From positions 563,307 to 627,306 of the forward strand of contig VZRG01000265.1 in assembly GCA_013397435.1 (NCBI GenBank): a DNA stretch of 64,000 bases, written 5' to 3'. The DNA comes from Erythrocercus mccallii (Eukaryota > Chordata > Aves > Passeriformes > Dicruridae). Positions 1 through 13,013 of this stretch are shown here, piece after piece (positions within the stretch are counted from its first letter, which is position 1; each line of letters begins with the position of its first letter). The notes under the pieces were generated by a model, which worked only from the letters and a program-made list of their open reading frames with translations, was not told the origin of the DNA and made no database searches. Made by a program: the position numbers and the translations under genes.

Positions 1-892
1 ATCCCATATTAAACTCTTCTTTCAAGAACTCCATTTGCTTTTTACAGCTCTTCACAGGCTTGCTTTGGGCGGATCTTAAGCTTGTTTATCTATGTTGATC
101 ATCACTTGCAGAATTTTAACTTTAATATGTGTGGCAAAGGGCATTTCAGCTACTCTCTCACAGCAGCGTTTCCACTTCTTCTTGTTTAGCATTTCACTTG
201 TTGCACATCTTCCCTGATTAATACAGTTCTGAGGTCTGGCCAGGTGCATATTTCTTCAGCCTCTGTTCTTCTTGATGTGTTGCATTAAACCTCCTTCCAT
301 CCCACTGTTATCTACTTACCTACCAGAGCTTTTTTGGTAAAATTTTGCCTTAAATGCATATTAACAGTTGCCTTTATACCTGTGCTCTTGAGTAACACAT
401 AAGCTAGAGCTGAAACAAAGAATCAGTAAATACGTTAGAGATGCCTCTTAAAATGTCAGTAGTTTAAAATTCAATACATATACATCCAGAGATTGAGAAA
501 GTTTGGAGAATTTCTTTCATGTCAGTACTACAGATCATAGAGATGATATTTGTAGAGACTATTTTGGGAGGGGGATCAAAAGAATGTTGAAATAAAATAT
601 TAAGCAGAATCAGGAGACATCTAGGAAAAATTCTGCCACCTCCAACCTCAATGGCTGTCACATACTCTTCAGAGATTGAGAAAAAATCTGGTGGCTGATG
701 AATGGTTTAATTTTTTTAAATTATGAAACCTTGATTGATCGCAATGTTGGTTGTCTTATGACCTAATTTACCTCTCATCTTTTCTAATTCAGATCTTAGA
801 ATTGCATAATTTACTAAGTACTGCAAATAGAGATTCAAAATAAATTTTTAGGTGGGCAAGCTATGTCTTAAAAGGAAAGAGAAATGCACTTC
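1..892. other. upstream non-coding DNA, nothing recognised
   Basis: AT-rich sequence with no recognisable exon, RNA gene or repeat family. The short open frames here are of chance length and carry no known protein motif. Confidence 0.5.
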
Positions 893-1146
893 ATCAGGAA
901 CAGGGCAAGAGAACACAGCCTCAGGCTGTGCCAGGGGAGTTCCAGGCTGGAAATCCGGAAGAATTTCTTTCATAGAAAGGATGATTAGGTTGGTGTGGAG
1001 TCACCAACCCTGGAAGTGTTCAAGAAACAACTGGATGTGGCACTTAGGGCTGTGGTCTAGTTGACAATGTGGTTATTGGTCAAAGATTGGGCTTGATGAT
1101 CTTAGGGGTCTTTTGCAACCTTAATGATTCCGTGATTCTGTGATCT
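893..1146 (+). mobile_element. CR1 LINE fragment, 3' end, sense
   Basis: This is a 5'-truncated copy of the CR1 non-LTR retrotransposon, the dominant avian LINE. It shows the family's 3' region in order: a 'caggggagttcc' block, 'ttctttcatagaaagg', 'gtggagtcaccaaccctgg', 'agtgttcaagaaacaactgg', 'atgtggcacttagggc', and then the terminal 'cttgatgatcttagggg' and 'gattctgtgat' tail that ends at about 1146. No intact reverse transcriptase frame remains; the copy is dead. The left edge is approximate because divergence increases towards it. Confidence 0.92.
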
Positions 1147-3315
1147 GTGTTTTAATGAGTCCATTAACTTGTCTTCCTCACATCTGCATGAAATTCTTCA
1201 TATGATGCCTTAATTCAACTCTGAAACTGCATCACCATCAATTCTTTCCCCTTCTGCATTCTCATGTTTTTTAATGTGCTTTTCTTTGAAAGGAAGTCAC
1301 CAGTAATAGTGGATCATAACCTGTTTTTTAGCTGAACATTGGCTTAGAAAATTGCCATCTTTGTTCATTTGGGGCATTTGAGCTTTTTTAGTCACAGAAA
1401 AACACTTTGCAGAGCACCTGACTAAATCCAAAACAATTAACCATATTTATGTTCTTAAAGGGAAATCTGTACCTACCTGGCAGCTCTGAGTATGCCAAAT
1501 CATTGTCATTATTGGACATTCAGGTGACACTGGAGATACAGGATAAGCCCGAAGAAGTGCAGCATGTTGGTAGGAACACTGATGACAGATGTACTGTGCA
1601 GATTTGCGAGAGGTGGATGCATTGATGGCAGGACAAGGCACAACATTAATGGCACTTTAGAGCATGATTTGCTGCTTGCTTTTCAGTTCTTTCCATAGTA
1701 TTCAGCTTTACTATTATAACTGAAGAAATTGCTTTCAAGCAGAGGAAAATTGAGCAAGAAAACAAAAACGCTGCATGCAACTTGAGATCCCAGGTTTTTT
1801 TAACGTGATCTACAGCCGGAAGCCCCTTCCATGTGTTCCTCAGAAACCACGCTGCTGTGAATGGCGATGCTCATGTTCCAGCTGGAGCAGGCCACATGTC
1901 TCAAAGTGTCTGTGGAAGAGTCTTGGACAGTATAATCCTTCCCCATCAAATGACCAAGCACGTGTCCTCTGCGGCCAAAACAGAGACTTTTGCATCTCAT
2001 ACTAGATATGCTTTTGGTCCTGTGAAGGAAATGTGTAACAGCTTGCTGTCCTTCTACCAAAGCATGCCAAACATATGGGGGAGGAATACTTTTGGACCCG
2101 TAAGACGTGTGGTAGTGGAGTCATTGTGAAGGAAGAAGGGAGAGTACTGCACAGAAGGGGTGATTGGAACAGGTCCTTCCTGGTTCACTCCTTGCTCCCA
2201 TGTAGGGGAAGAGAAGGGATGGTTTCAAGGCTGCTGCCATCTGATATTTTGAATTAGGCTTTTAGAGGAGACACCTCCTTGATATGCTTTGCCTGCAGTT
2301 CAGCAACAATACTCGTATTAGTATGTCTTCATTGAAACCTTTGCTTTTAAGACAGCTTTAGAGGTGCCTGATGTTGCTTTGGCCTGAAGGCCCCTGTTAA
2401 TTTTTATCAGAAGTAATGCTTTAAAAGAATGATTGTGACTTTTGCATTATGGACCTGTATCAAAATAGTTGATGCCATTTTGGCAGCAACCTTTTGTTCA
2501 AAAATTTGGGGGAATCTATCAATCTTCTTGCTATTGTTCTGGGGCTTGAAACTGTAAAGAATGACACAGCTAGCGATCTGCAATAAAATTCAGGTCGGTC
2601 TTTCCTTCTTTAGAGAAATTATTTATAAATGTCCTTGTTGCCAGGCACTTCATAACTATATAAGTGGGAGAACCTCTTAGTGATATACCTTAATAGCAGA
2701 ATTAATGGTGTTTGAACTTAAGTCTGTTTGTTGAGACTTCATTAGCTTTTCAGCCAGGAAGGCGAGTGGGGGAAAATGTACTCCAAACACATGAGTTGTG
2801 CACTGGGGCACACCTGGAGACAAGCAGCCTGCCAAGGCCCCTATAGCTCTGCTTACTCACTCTTAAACTGTTGTTGTTTCTTTTATGAGTTACATCTCTT
2901 GCGGGTTCTTTTCACCTTTTCGTTTATGTCTGTGCTGGATATCTTTTGTTGTTTTAAATTCTACATGTGTGTGATTACCATCAGAAAAGTGTTTGTGTGT
3001 GTATATGTATATCTTTTTTTTTCAGGTTTCTGTAATGTGTTTCATGACTGAGCATCAAACACATGAGCTATTTTTATACAGTGACGAGTCCTTAGATAAT
3101 CCTCCTGAGGATTTGGGTTTGCTTTGATTTTGGTTTCAAACTGTCTGAAATGGGACTGCTTGGAAGCATGCTAACCACTAGTTAGTGTGTTGATGAAGGG
3201 CAGTCCCTATATTAAACTTCTCAACATCCTGCAGCAAACTTTTTCAGTTTCTTAGAACAAGAGGATCTTCTTATAATCATAAGTGTGAAATTCAGTGCTG
3301 TATTACAGTACTGGA

Positions 3316-3338
3316 TTTTTTTTTTTTTTTTTTTTTTT
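3316..3338. repeat. poly-T tract (T23)
   Basis: An uninterrupted run of 23 T is followed directly by 'gcag'. This imitates a strong splice acceptor, but no convincing exon follows. It could be the tail of an old antisense retrotransposed sequence, or simple slippage. Confidence 0.9.
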
Positions 3339-6300
3339 GCAGAAGAGCCTCCTTTTAATGAGAGTGAATTCCTAGTGCTAAGAGGCAAAAATCATGTTTT
3401 ACTGTTTTTACTACTTGGCATGTCCTCAGTCAATTTGTTTGCTGTGCTGGATCATCACGGGGTCTGTTAGATCATCTAATTGAAAAAAAGGGAGTTTGTA
3501 GTCCTGGACTATCTCCAGAAGTTGTTTGTTCCACAGCCAAGTACCTCCTATTCTCTAACTCTGAGGTCATCTCCATAAGTCATGTTTATTATGTTTAATT
3601 TATTTCTCTATTACACACTTGGAATCTAAAAATTTGTAATGAAATATACAACATAAAATGCATTTTAAAAATAACAATGTAAATATGTGTCTAAGGTTGG
3701 TCACCTGGCCTTCAGCCTTAGGTTGAAGGTTACTCGTTCGGTACTTCAACAGAAACATGCTGATTGCTTCTAAGATATAGATAAGGTATTGAACAGTGGA
3801 CAAAGTTTTTTAAAATGAAAATATATTTGTTTATTTATTTTTTTATATTTGCTTTTTATGTTTCTTTGCTTTTCATGTTTTTGCCTCTGATTTTTCAGGA
3901 ATAGTAGATACCTTACAACATGTTCTATTGTTTCTGTTCACAATGTCCCAAGTTCTTCTCTCACCAGCTCTAATCAAGTTTTTCTTGAAAAGTATATTTG
4001 AGGGTAGGGTGTGTCTGGTTTTTTGTTGTTCAAGATCATTCAAAACCTAATTTGCTGCTTAAAAGAGGCATTGAGAAATGGGATGGGACATTAGAATTTT
4101 ATATACTGATCTGTGAGTGGGACTTTTTCAGGAAACAGGTATCTTACAGCTTCTTTTGAGAGAGACTTTTATGCCCCATAAATCAGGAAGGAGAGTTTCA
4201 AAGGGCTAGTTCCTATCTTTATGTAATTACATATTCAGTGCAATCTTCTGAAATGTGTATCATCTGTATCAAAAAGGAAAAGAGACTGCTGCAGACAGCT
4301 CTTATAAGCATGAAAAGTCAGAGGGAGGGGGTTTTAAAGTTTCTATCATTCTGTTATGATGGTTCTGGGTTCTCACACAACTTTTTGACATCAGCAATAT
4401 GATTTCCCGCAAATCTGGTGCTTCTGGCATTGATTGTTGCAGTATGACAGGTATTGAAGAGGCCCCAAACAAGAGAGTACAGAGCAGAGGAGTGGTTTTG
4501 GGATGGAAGGGGGTAGAAAGAAATTTATCAAAGAAGGTATCTATAAAAACTAGAGAATGAAGTCGTTCATAAAATGATAGGTTGATCCTGAAAATTAGAC
4601 TTGGAAAGCAAGTAAAGGAGATCAGGGAACAGAAAGAAAAGTAAGGTGGTATTGTTTAATGCACTTACTTCCTATTCTAAAGATAGCTATCTCGATAAAA
4701 ATGTCAGTGGCATGACAGAGTAATTGTAGACCAGGATGTATTCAGTTTGCCCCAGCTGCCTGACCTTGCCTAGCTGTTGTCTGAAATGAAACAAGCTGTG
4801 TTCTGATCAGCACTTTCTCTGGGCTGCAATGGAAAGTTATATGAACCCCCACTGGTGTCTGTGTAGGTTTTGTGAGCTATGGCACTGAATCCCATTTGCT
4901 GCAGATTTTTCAAGCTCAGAGGAAAATTGTTCTGTGTGCCCAGCTCTGCCATGCCTCTCAGAATACCTGGAATAATTCTTATTTGGGCTGTCTGACCTGT
5001 CAAGTGCTAAAGATTAAAACTGGCAAACAGCCCAGTGAGGGAGCAGCTTCTTCATGTGGCTCATCTAATCACTGGGCTGTCACTTTGCAGTAACCAGTCT
5101 TGCTCAACGTATGTTGACTCTGAGTAGCTTGAACCTAAGTCTTCTGGCATTTTTATGTGGAAAATACAGATCTGTCTTCTCCTGCCACCCTCTTCCCCCC
5201 AGAAAGGAAGTATGAAAAAGCAAGGTCCACCTTGCACACTGAAACTGTGTGACAAAACCCATGGCATTTGCAGGTGGATTCCAATAACTTGAACACATTA
5301 GCAGATTCTGTAAACTTTCGTGTTTGAAAGTGGTACAATGTGTTATCATAAATTTACCTACTCTTTATTTAAAGGTCTGTCTGCATTCTGCCTCTCAGGA
5401 TTTTTGAGGACATGAATACCTGCTCCATAAGTGGGTTGAAATGGACAGTTCTTTAATATAAGTTGTGGAAGTTGGCATCAACTTGAAGAAGTGCTCAAAA
5501 ATAAAATAGGGGTATACCTGCAGAATGGTGGCTAAGTTTCATAGTGTACATTGTAACTTCATAGCAGCACTCTACAGTGATCCTTTTAAAGTTTCAAGCA
5601 GGTGTTTAACTAAAATGGTTTAATTTAGGCATATGCATGATCTTGTTCACTTTATAGAAATATGTATATTTTGAATATTCCCTGTCTTGCATTTTGATGA
5701 AAGTTTTGGTCCTTGGGAGAAAAAAAATTCTGAAGTAAGGCAGTCTTTATTGGCCTTGGATCCTAAGGCAGTTTCATCAGACTTCACAGAAAGTCAGGAA
5801 AGGTGAACACTCTGTCTACATTTGGATGGTGGGGACCCCATGGAAAAGTTGATGGATTGATTATAACACTAACTTTAAATGGAGAGGTAACTTCATACCA
5901 AGAGACAGAAAATTTTTGTGTGTGTACATATAAACCACTAATAACATGCCTATTACCTTAGGCTTTTAATTACATAATTCTACATGGAGAAGAGGGAAGC
6001 TTTGATATGCTGCTCACTTTTCATTTTTTATTTTAAGGGAAATTCAGGCTTCCCTCATTGTGTTGATAGGTAAATGCCGATTTTCATATGTATTAGCATC
6101 AGTACACATAAGGCATTTTATTCAAATTGTACTAGCTTGCAGTTTTGGTAGAATTTAGAGGGGGAGGAATTTAAAATACAAAAAAAATAATGCAAAGAAT
6201 AATGTATTGGCACAATTGCATAGTGAATAGATACAGAGTAGTTTACAGTTGATGCATTTTTCTTCTTCCATCTTCATGAAGCATCACTGAAGTTGGAGCT

Positions 6301-6547
6301 GTTTTCATGAAGATGTTGAAGATATGAATTGCTTGCCCATATGTATTTTCTCATTGCTTGAGGTCACTGGATACCTTATGGGCTAAACTGAACAGCACTG
6401 TATTGAAGGAACTATTCCTTTTAAGTGAAGAAAAGCATTAAAATGTATTAGCATTAACTTCTTAAGAAAAAAAAGTGGATTCATAAATACCATGAAAAAT
6501 GATGAATCAGCAGCAGAGTTGTTAAACTGCATGCAAAAGCTCCTTCA

Positions 6548-6583
6548 CTTGCTGGTGATCAGCAAGTTTGACTGGTCACCAGC
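6548..6583. repeat. two overlapping short inverted repeats
   Basis: 'cttgctg' (6548-6554) pairs with 'cagcaag' (6560-6566) around a 5-nt loop. The overlapping 'gctggtga' (6551-6558) pairs perfectly with 'tcaccagc' (6576-6583). The two stems cannot form together. No gene context is known. Confidence 0.6.
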
Positions 6584-7528
6584 TCTGCACCTTTACTTTC
6601 CAAGTTATTTACACATCACTGAGAATACACTGATTTTGGCTTGCTGCCGTGCAATGCAGTTGCTCAGTGGTATTTCCTGCTAGTAACCTTTACTTCCATT
6701 TCACAGTGATTTCTGGGCACTGATTGTTAGATCTCTAGATGAATTCACCTTGAATCCATTTATAGTTTGGGTAGAGAAAAAGGCATTTCAAGGGAGGGAT
6801 TGATCAGATAATAATCAAATTTTTTTTGTAATTAGATTTGAAACATCTGTGTTAGAATTATTTTAGTTGTGGCACTGCACCCCACATTTGATTTACTATA
6901 AGATTCAGTCCTATGTGCTGCAGTTGCTTAAAATTGTTACTGATGATAGAGTTTTGCATAATGTGCAGAGTTTTAACTCTTAGTGGATGTAACATCATGT
7001 CTTTACTGTGCATGATGATAGCAGATTTTCTATGTGGCCCATAGCAGATGTTTCTCTGCTTATCATTGATCTGTAAACCCCAAAATGCTCAAATGAACAG
7101 ATTCCAAGCATAAACTTGGAATATGTAACAAAAATATTTAAAACTGGGGTCAGGGTTTTCACGTGCCAGGTAAAAAAAAATTTTAAAAAACCCGTAGCAT
7201 ACACTTGGAATAGAGGAAGCTGTAAAAAAAAACCCCCACATTATTTTTTTAGTGTATATTGATAATATGGCTTTGTTTTTTTTAGTTTATAAATAATCCA
7301 AATACTTGAGTATTTTTCAGTATAAAGCATGGCTTTGTAAGTTACCATTCTATTTTCAATAAGAGTTAGAACAATCATTTGCTAAGATTTAGTTCTTAAA
7401 ATCTGATAGTATGCAAAAAAAAAACCCACCTTAATAGTTATGTAGAATTTGTATTTTTATGTTTGTCGTTAGTTTGATTTTTTGAAGTGCAGTGTATCCA
7501 TTCATTATTTTTCAGAAAGGCACAGAAA

Positions 7529-7690
7529 AGAATCATAGAATGGTTTAGGTTGGAAGGGACCTTAAAGATCATCTAGTTCCAACCCCTGTTGCAGAGGGAG
7601 GGACACTTTCCACTAGACCAGGTTGCTTATGGCTCCATACCCATTGAACAAGTTCATGGCAACAACATGCCATAAATTATCCATTGTGTG
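7529..7690 (-). mobile_element. CR1 LINE fragment, 3' end, antisense
   Basis: This begins with the reverse complement of the CR1 3' end ('aatcatagaatggtttagg', 'ttggaagggaccttaaagat', 'catctagttccaacccctg') and continues with the characteristic 'gggacactttccactagac' and 'caggttgct' blocks. The left edge (the element's 3' terminus) is sharp. The right edge fades at about 7650-7690. It is severely 5'-truncated with no coding capacity. Confidence 0.92.
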
Positions 7691-8689
7691 CTAACACTAA
7701 TTCAGGATTCCATAGGCAATTCAAATTACTAAGAAACACGGATTTTGGCAGTACTGGAAGTATTTTGCCATGACACCAGTTTTTTGTTAATCTTTGGCTA
7801 TGTGCTCTGCGCAGTTAACAGAAGACAGCCATTGGCTCATGCTACAAATCACTTAAAATTTCAGAGATAGTATATGGAAAGTATCCAAGTTAAACTGGAA
7901 AATGTAGGCACTTGACTCAATGACATCTTTTTCTCTTTTACCTTCTTGCAGGGTGTACAGAGAAATAGTCTGAGGGTTCAGAGGGCTGTAAATAGCAGAG
8001 AAGGTAACTGGGGCTGGGGAAGCAGTATGGTAAAGGCATGAAGGGAGCCTGAGGAGATTCACAGATTAGCAGGAGGCTATTGTTTGCTGACACAATAGAA
8101 GGAACAGGCTCCAAAAGGTGTGTGGACGCCTGCCATCTCCTGCCTCCTTTCCCTCTGCTGGATGGGACTTCCCCAGCAGAAACGCAGCTCACCATGATAA
8201 AGTGGAAGCATGATGAAAGGGATGCCCAGGTGCCCTCTCTCCCCCTAGACAGCTGCACTACTCTCTGAGCTGGACCAGCCTGGATATTGGTGGTGTTTTC
8301 TCTAGTCATGCTCTCACCAGATTCAAGCTCTTCTGGCAGCTTGAAACTTAATTTTTTTTCTGTCTCATTTACACATGGCTTGCAGCATCTGAAGCCAGAA
8401 TTATTAAATTAGGTGAAACAGATCAGTTTGTAATGTATTAAATAGTTTTCTCTAGTCATGGGAAAGCTCTCTCATGCTTCTCTGGAAAGCAGCAACATGC
8501 CTTTTGATTTCTGAAAGCAAAACCAGTGGTCCTGATCCACAGTTCTGGATACAACTTTGCCTGCAACAGCCCTTTACAGTGTTCCTGCTCTGGTAGGAAG
8601 CTGCAGCCCTTGTGCCCAGGATGGCAAGGCAAGCCATATGTGCTTCACCTGGTCATTGCAGGCAAACACAGCTATCCCTGGTCTGATAA

Positions 8690-8880
8690 ATCCCGCTCCT
8701 CCTAGTCTCTGATGCCAGCCATCCAGTCTAACCTTCTTCATCCCTCTTCTCTGTACCTCTGCCAATTTGTGTTCCTTTATCTTCAAGGTAGGTGACCAAT
8801 GTTGATCACGTTTTCCACAAATTCCTATGATGTCAATATTTTTCTCTTTGTGAGGAATACCTTGCTTGGTATGTTCTGGG
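8690..8880 (-). mobile_element. possible degenerate CR1-family fragment, antisense
   Basis: The run 'ccctcttctctgtacctctg', 'ccaatttgtgttcctttatc' and the following 'gtgaccaatg' resemble the reverse complement of internal CR1 3'-region sequence, in which a 'cttctctgtac...ttccaatt...gaccagaact' series is usual. Divergence is high and no terminus is visible. This is a family-level guess that a RepeatMasker run would settle. Confidence 0.4.
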
Positions 8881-11800
8881 CCTCCAATTTGGCAGGGCGG
8901 GGAGGGCATATCCCTGTGTAGTTTTGATTTGTTTTCATGGTCATTCTGACAGCTCATGGTCATTCTGAGATTAAATATTTCCAGAAATTAAGCTTTCAGA
9001 GGGGAGAAATCTATGACACATGCAGGAGAGCTGCATTTGAGATCCATATACAACTCATATTTAAGCATTTGCTATATTTTTCACAGTTTCTGCAGCATCA
9101 ATAAAAATATTTAAAAATAATTGCATAGAATAAACTTCTGTTATGCACTCTGTGCCTTTTACAGATATGCTTGAATCTTAATGTACAGCTGTCCATTCCC
9201 AAACACACTATAAATTGTTTCATGGACCACAAGCATTTGAATGGTACTGAGGAGTTTTAACCTAGCTTAATGTAAATCATTTGCATGTTCAGACAGAGCA
9301 TCCTTGTGTGCTTCTTCCAAGCTCTTTGTATACAGTGTTACAGTGGTTTATATTTCTGATAAATATTTTGCAGGGTTAGCCTTTTTAATAGCTGGTTTCC
9401 CCTACATCAGCAAGCAGCACCCTACGCTGTCTAAAGGTTAAGAACAGATTTGTCAATGAAAATTTATAGTGCTTGATTTTATTTAAATCAAGTGTTCTCA
9501 ATTAGTGTCCACGTAAAAGAACTATGTAAAAGAACACAATAGTCATAATGTATCTAATGATCCTTAAGTGGCAGATTATGATCATATCTTTATTAGTGGT
9601 AGTAATTGTGGTGACAGTGTTGCTGACAGGTTAAACCATTTCTTACAACAATAGCTTTTGTGCTGTTGCATTGGGATCAGAAATGCAGTTCCTGAAGATT
9701 TGCATATTGTGAAGAATAGGCAGCAAAGACATGGAAGCATAATCTTGTCATTGTGTTTAGTGATGTGGGTGGCAGATTGTGTATAGCTGATTCTAAGAAG
9801 GAAGAGTCTGTGTATGGGTAGGTTTAAAGCCCTTTAAATGTTTTTGGATTGGTAGGCAAATTGGTTGAGGATGTAAGTGTTGTTTTAAGTTGTTAAACAT
9901 TCCAAGCAGCTATAAGCTTTCTAAAACCTTCTCAATGTTTTAAAACATATAGCGCAGTGTCTGAGCAGCTGCATTAGCTGAAATTGCTGGATTAAACCCC
10001 TTTTGCACTTGTGCTATTCCTAACCTCACACACTGCTGTGATAGTTCTGCATAGCACATAGTGCTGCATCATTGAGACATTAGGATTTCAAATTTTAAGG
10101 AGGTTGCGAGGCATCAAGCTAGAATGGGTCTCCTTAAAAAACAGACAAACAAACCAGAAACAAGCCAAAAAAACAACCAAAACCAAGCTTACAATTATGC
10201 AGATTGTACAGAAATATGGCACCATTGTTGATAAGTCTGAAACTTGAAACCCAGAGAAAACGTTATCATAGTTTAGGAAATTTTCTCTCGTTGTTAATTT
10301 TTATTGTAAAAACAAACTTTTTCTTTCCCAAAGTATGTGAGAAAATACAGATTCCTCAGTAACTTATTAAATGGCTTGTTCCAAAATGTCTGCAAGTTCT
10401 GTGGACTTTTCAACCTTTCCCCCTTCTTCTTCGTGCACCAATGCTTTTATCACCTTTCACCCCAAGTGAAATGATCCTGTGAGAAATATTTGCTCCAAAG
10501 AATCTAATCCGTGTTATACAAGCAGCCCAGTAGATGCTGGAAAAACTTTTGGGTTTTAGTAAAAATAAGATCAGTAAAATCATATGGGTTTGAATTTCAT
10601 TAACTCATTCTATTAGAATAGCATTTGAGACTAGCAGTGAATAAAGTAAGTAAAAAGTAGAAAAAGAGAAAAAAGTAGACTTACTTTGCAGGAAATTATC
10701 ACGCTTTGCATAAGATATAGGTATGCAGATGGAATAGTCATCTATATAAGTAATGTATCTGCTTATTCTTCATATTAACCATTTTCTCTATCCAAATAAA
10801 TAAATAAATTCATGTCATGAAAGCCTGAATTTTAAATGTAACATAAACCTCGTTGTGGAAAAGACCACATGGGTCAACAAGCCATGTCTCTTCAATTATG
10901 AGCAAATATGTGAGAGATATTCAATCCAGAGATCATCTGCTTTGTACAAATATACCATAGAAATACTTATAGGAAACTTAAGATCTAATATCACAAAAGG
11001 CCAAGAAGAACATGATTCAACAGGTATTTGTTACAAGCAGACGTATAGTTTAAAAAATTACGTGCATAATGAGAAAAACACTAGGTTGTTGTTTATCCAG
11101 TAAGTTTTGATATTTTATCTGGATTTGCTAGTCATGCAGTCAAGCAAAAGCTGTATTTCTGTGGTAAATATTATTGATGTAAATCAGGTTGTGGTTGCAT
11201 GAGGCTACCAACTTACTGGCAACATTATTTCCTGAAGCGAATTTTTAATGATTACTCTTGTGTGTAATTGCATGTTAGGATCCTTAAACAGGGTTAAGGA
11301 GCAGTTAAGAATTCCTCACTTCTTGCTAAGGTAGTTGTATGCAATGATTTTCTATATTTGTAACCATTTTCTGTTGAGAGATACCACTAACCATGCAGGC
11401 ACTCACAGGAATTACAGCATAATTTTTTAAACTTGTGGAGACTTCCTTTTTAAGTTTTTGAAAATCAACCATTTCCTGGAGTAGCTAAAACCTTATTTCT
11501 CAAGCAGAGAAGTTAAAACAACTGAGAAGAAACAAAAAGGTATCTCTAAGTTTATACCAGGATAGAGGGGTAATACAAGGAAGTCACAGGTCAGATGTGT
11601 TTGGGGTAAATGTAGAGAAAATCTAGCTCAGCAGAATGTTGTCTAAAGACCAGGGGTGGAGGAAGACACATTATGACAGTGAGTGTCCTGCTCAGAGGTG
11701 TGCCTTGGAGTTAAAGGCGAGGTTAAGGCACATGACACGTATGTTCAGTGTCTCACAAGTTAGTTTTTCTTTCAGTTTTTTGTTCCTGTCCAAATAGTGA

Positions 11801-12662
11801 GATCATGATAGTTGACCTGAGCATTTACTATTAAATGCAAAATTTTACGTGACATACAAAACATTTTACAAACTGCAGACAAATTATTTGGCTTTGCTGT
11901 TACAGCTGTGCAAGATGTTAGTCAGCATGTTGCAGAGAATCCAGGACACGTCTTGTATAGATTTTACTCCTTTTCTGAAAGTGGTAACTTCAACTATAAT
12001 TCTAGCTGACTTCTTTATTTATTGATTAATTTGCTTCTAAATTAGGGCAATGTTAGCATGTTTTGCCTGGCTCTATTTAAATCTGTTTAATCCTGACAAC
12101 TCTCCTAAACACCTGATTAGAACTAACTTTCCACTGCCTTAAAATGGGAATGTATTACCTTGTTCGAGGCAGGGGGTGGGGGGGCGAAGTTGGGGAAGCC
12201 CTTAGAGTGTGTCCAGCCAAGTGAAATTTTTCATGACAGAAAAGTGCCTCCTGTTTTGCCAAAATGTAACATATCCTATAATACTGTTGTCTTGCAAATT
12301 CATCAAAAGACACATCCCTTTTGCTTATTGCAAATGCATCCGTGTCATTTTAACAATATTATTTCATTTTAATATGTAAGAATATTTAAACCACAGGAGA
12401 TTGCATAGTCTTTTAAATGCTATTAGGATGTTGCTGGATTTATGTTAGTTTAAATCAGCTGCTTCTGCCTCTGGTACCAACAGATGGACATGTGTGGAAT
12501 GATGCCATGTGAGTCTCTCTTCACAGATAAAGAACTTCTAGTCAGAAAAGACAAGAATAAACACCAGAATTATTTTACCAGTAAGGGTCCAAAGGGAAAC
12601 CCTGAGCTGATGGGATTGCCATAGCAGAAGTTCCATGTTCCCTGTGCTTTCTTGTGGGACAT

Positions 12663-12702
12663 GGATGAGGAATAACTAGCTTGGATGAGGAATAACTAGC
12701 TT
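12663..12702. repeat. tandem duplication, 2 x 20 bp
   Basis: The 20-base unit starting 'ggatgaggaataactag' occurs twice in perfect head-to-tail copies (12663-12682 and 12683-12702). The perfect identity suggests a recent slippage or templated duplication, or an assembly artefact. Confidence 0.95.
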
Positions 12703-12920
12703 GAATGAAAGAGGATTGTCCTCTTTCTTTAGCATAATTATACTGCAAATCTGCTTTTCACCTGATGCTTTTCCACACAGGCTTCCCGAGGAGCATCTGG
12801 CTCCTGCTTAGATCTAATCCTCCCCTTCACAAATGGTTTCACAGGGCTAAAGGCTATCACTGTCATTTCTGTGGACTGCTGCCTGCAGTTTTTCTATGGA
12901 AAACTTTTCTTTTTCTTCAG

Positions 12921-13013
12921 CCTGCTTTCTCCCTCTTGCTGCTTTCTCCCTTTTCCTCCCTGTGCTGCACCAAGACGGGAGAGGAGTGGGTGCTGGAGAA
13001 GCTGGTTTGTCAG
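12921..13013 (+). other. exon-like interval of unknown status
   Basis: A strong pyrimidine-rich acceptor ending 'tttttcttcag' (to 12920) is followed by a 93-base interval open in the frame starting at its first base, and then a good donor 'cag|gtgagt' at 13013/13014. The translated end reads TGEEWVLEKLVCQ. I do not recognise it. The 5' half is itself pyrimidine-rich, so an acceptor further inside is also possible. It lies about 4.6 kb upstream of GNAL exon 1 and does not have the phase-1 end needed to join GNAL exon 2, so it is not the XL-olf first exon. It may be chance. Confidence 0.15.

Larger units (their letters stand above)
1147..7528. other. upstream non-coding DNA, no gene recognised
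   Basis: About 6.4 kb of mostly AT-rich sequence. Local G/C-richer patches (for example 1800-2230 and 4740-5270) carry overlapping open frames in several frames and on both strands. None gives a recognisable protein, and the overlap of frames argues against coding. A 23-base T run and a pair of competing small hairpins are listed separately. Confidence 0.5.

Noticed and set aside
1833..2129. 98-codon + frame overlapping frames on both strands
   Set aside because: No recognised protein, no splice context and overlapping frames of similar length on the other strand suggest composition, not coding.
3316..3360. T23 followed by gcag as a splice acceptor
   Set aside because: No plausible exon or donor follows. 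A homopolymer run explains the strong pyrimidine tract.
8574..8963. 129-codon open frame on the minus strand
   Set aside because: No recognisable domain. It overlaps a CR1-like antisense stretch and looks like chance openness in a repeat relic.
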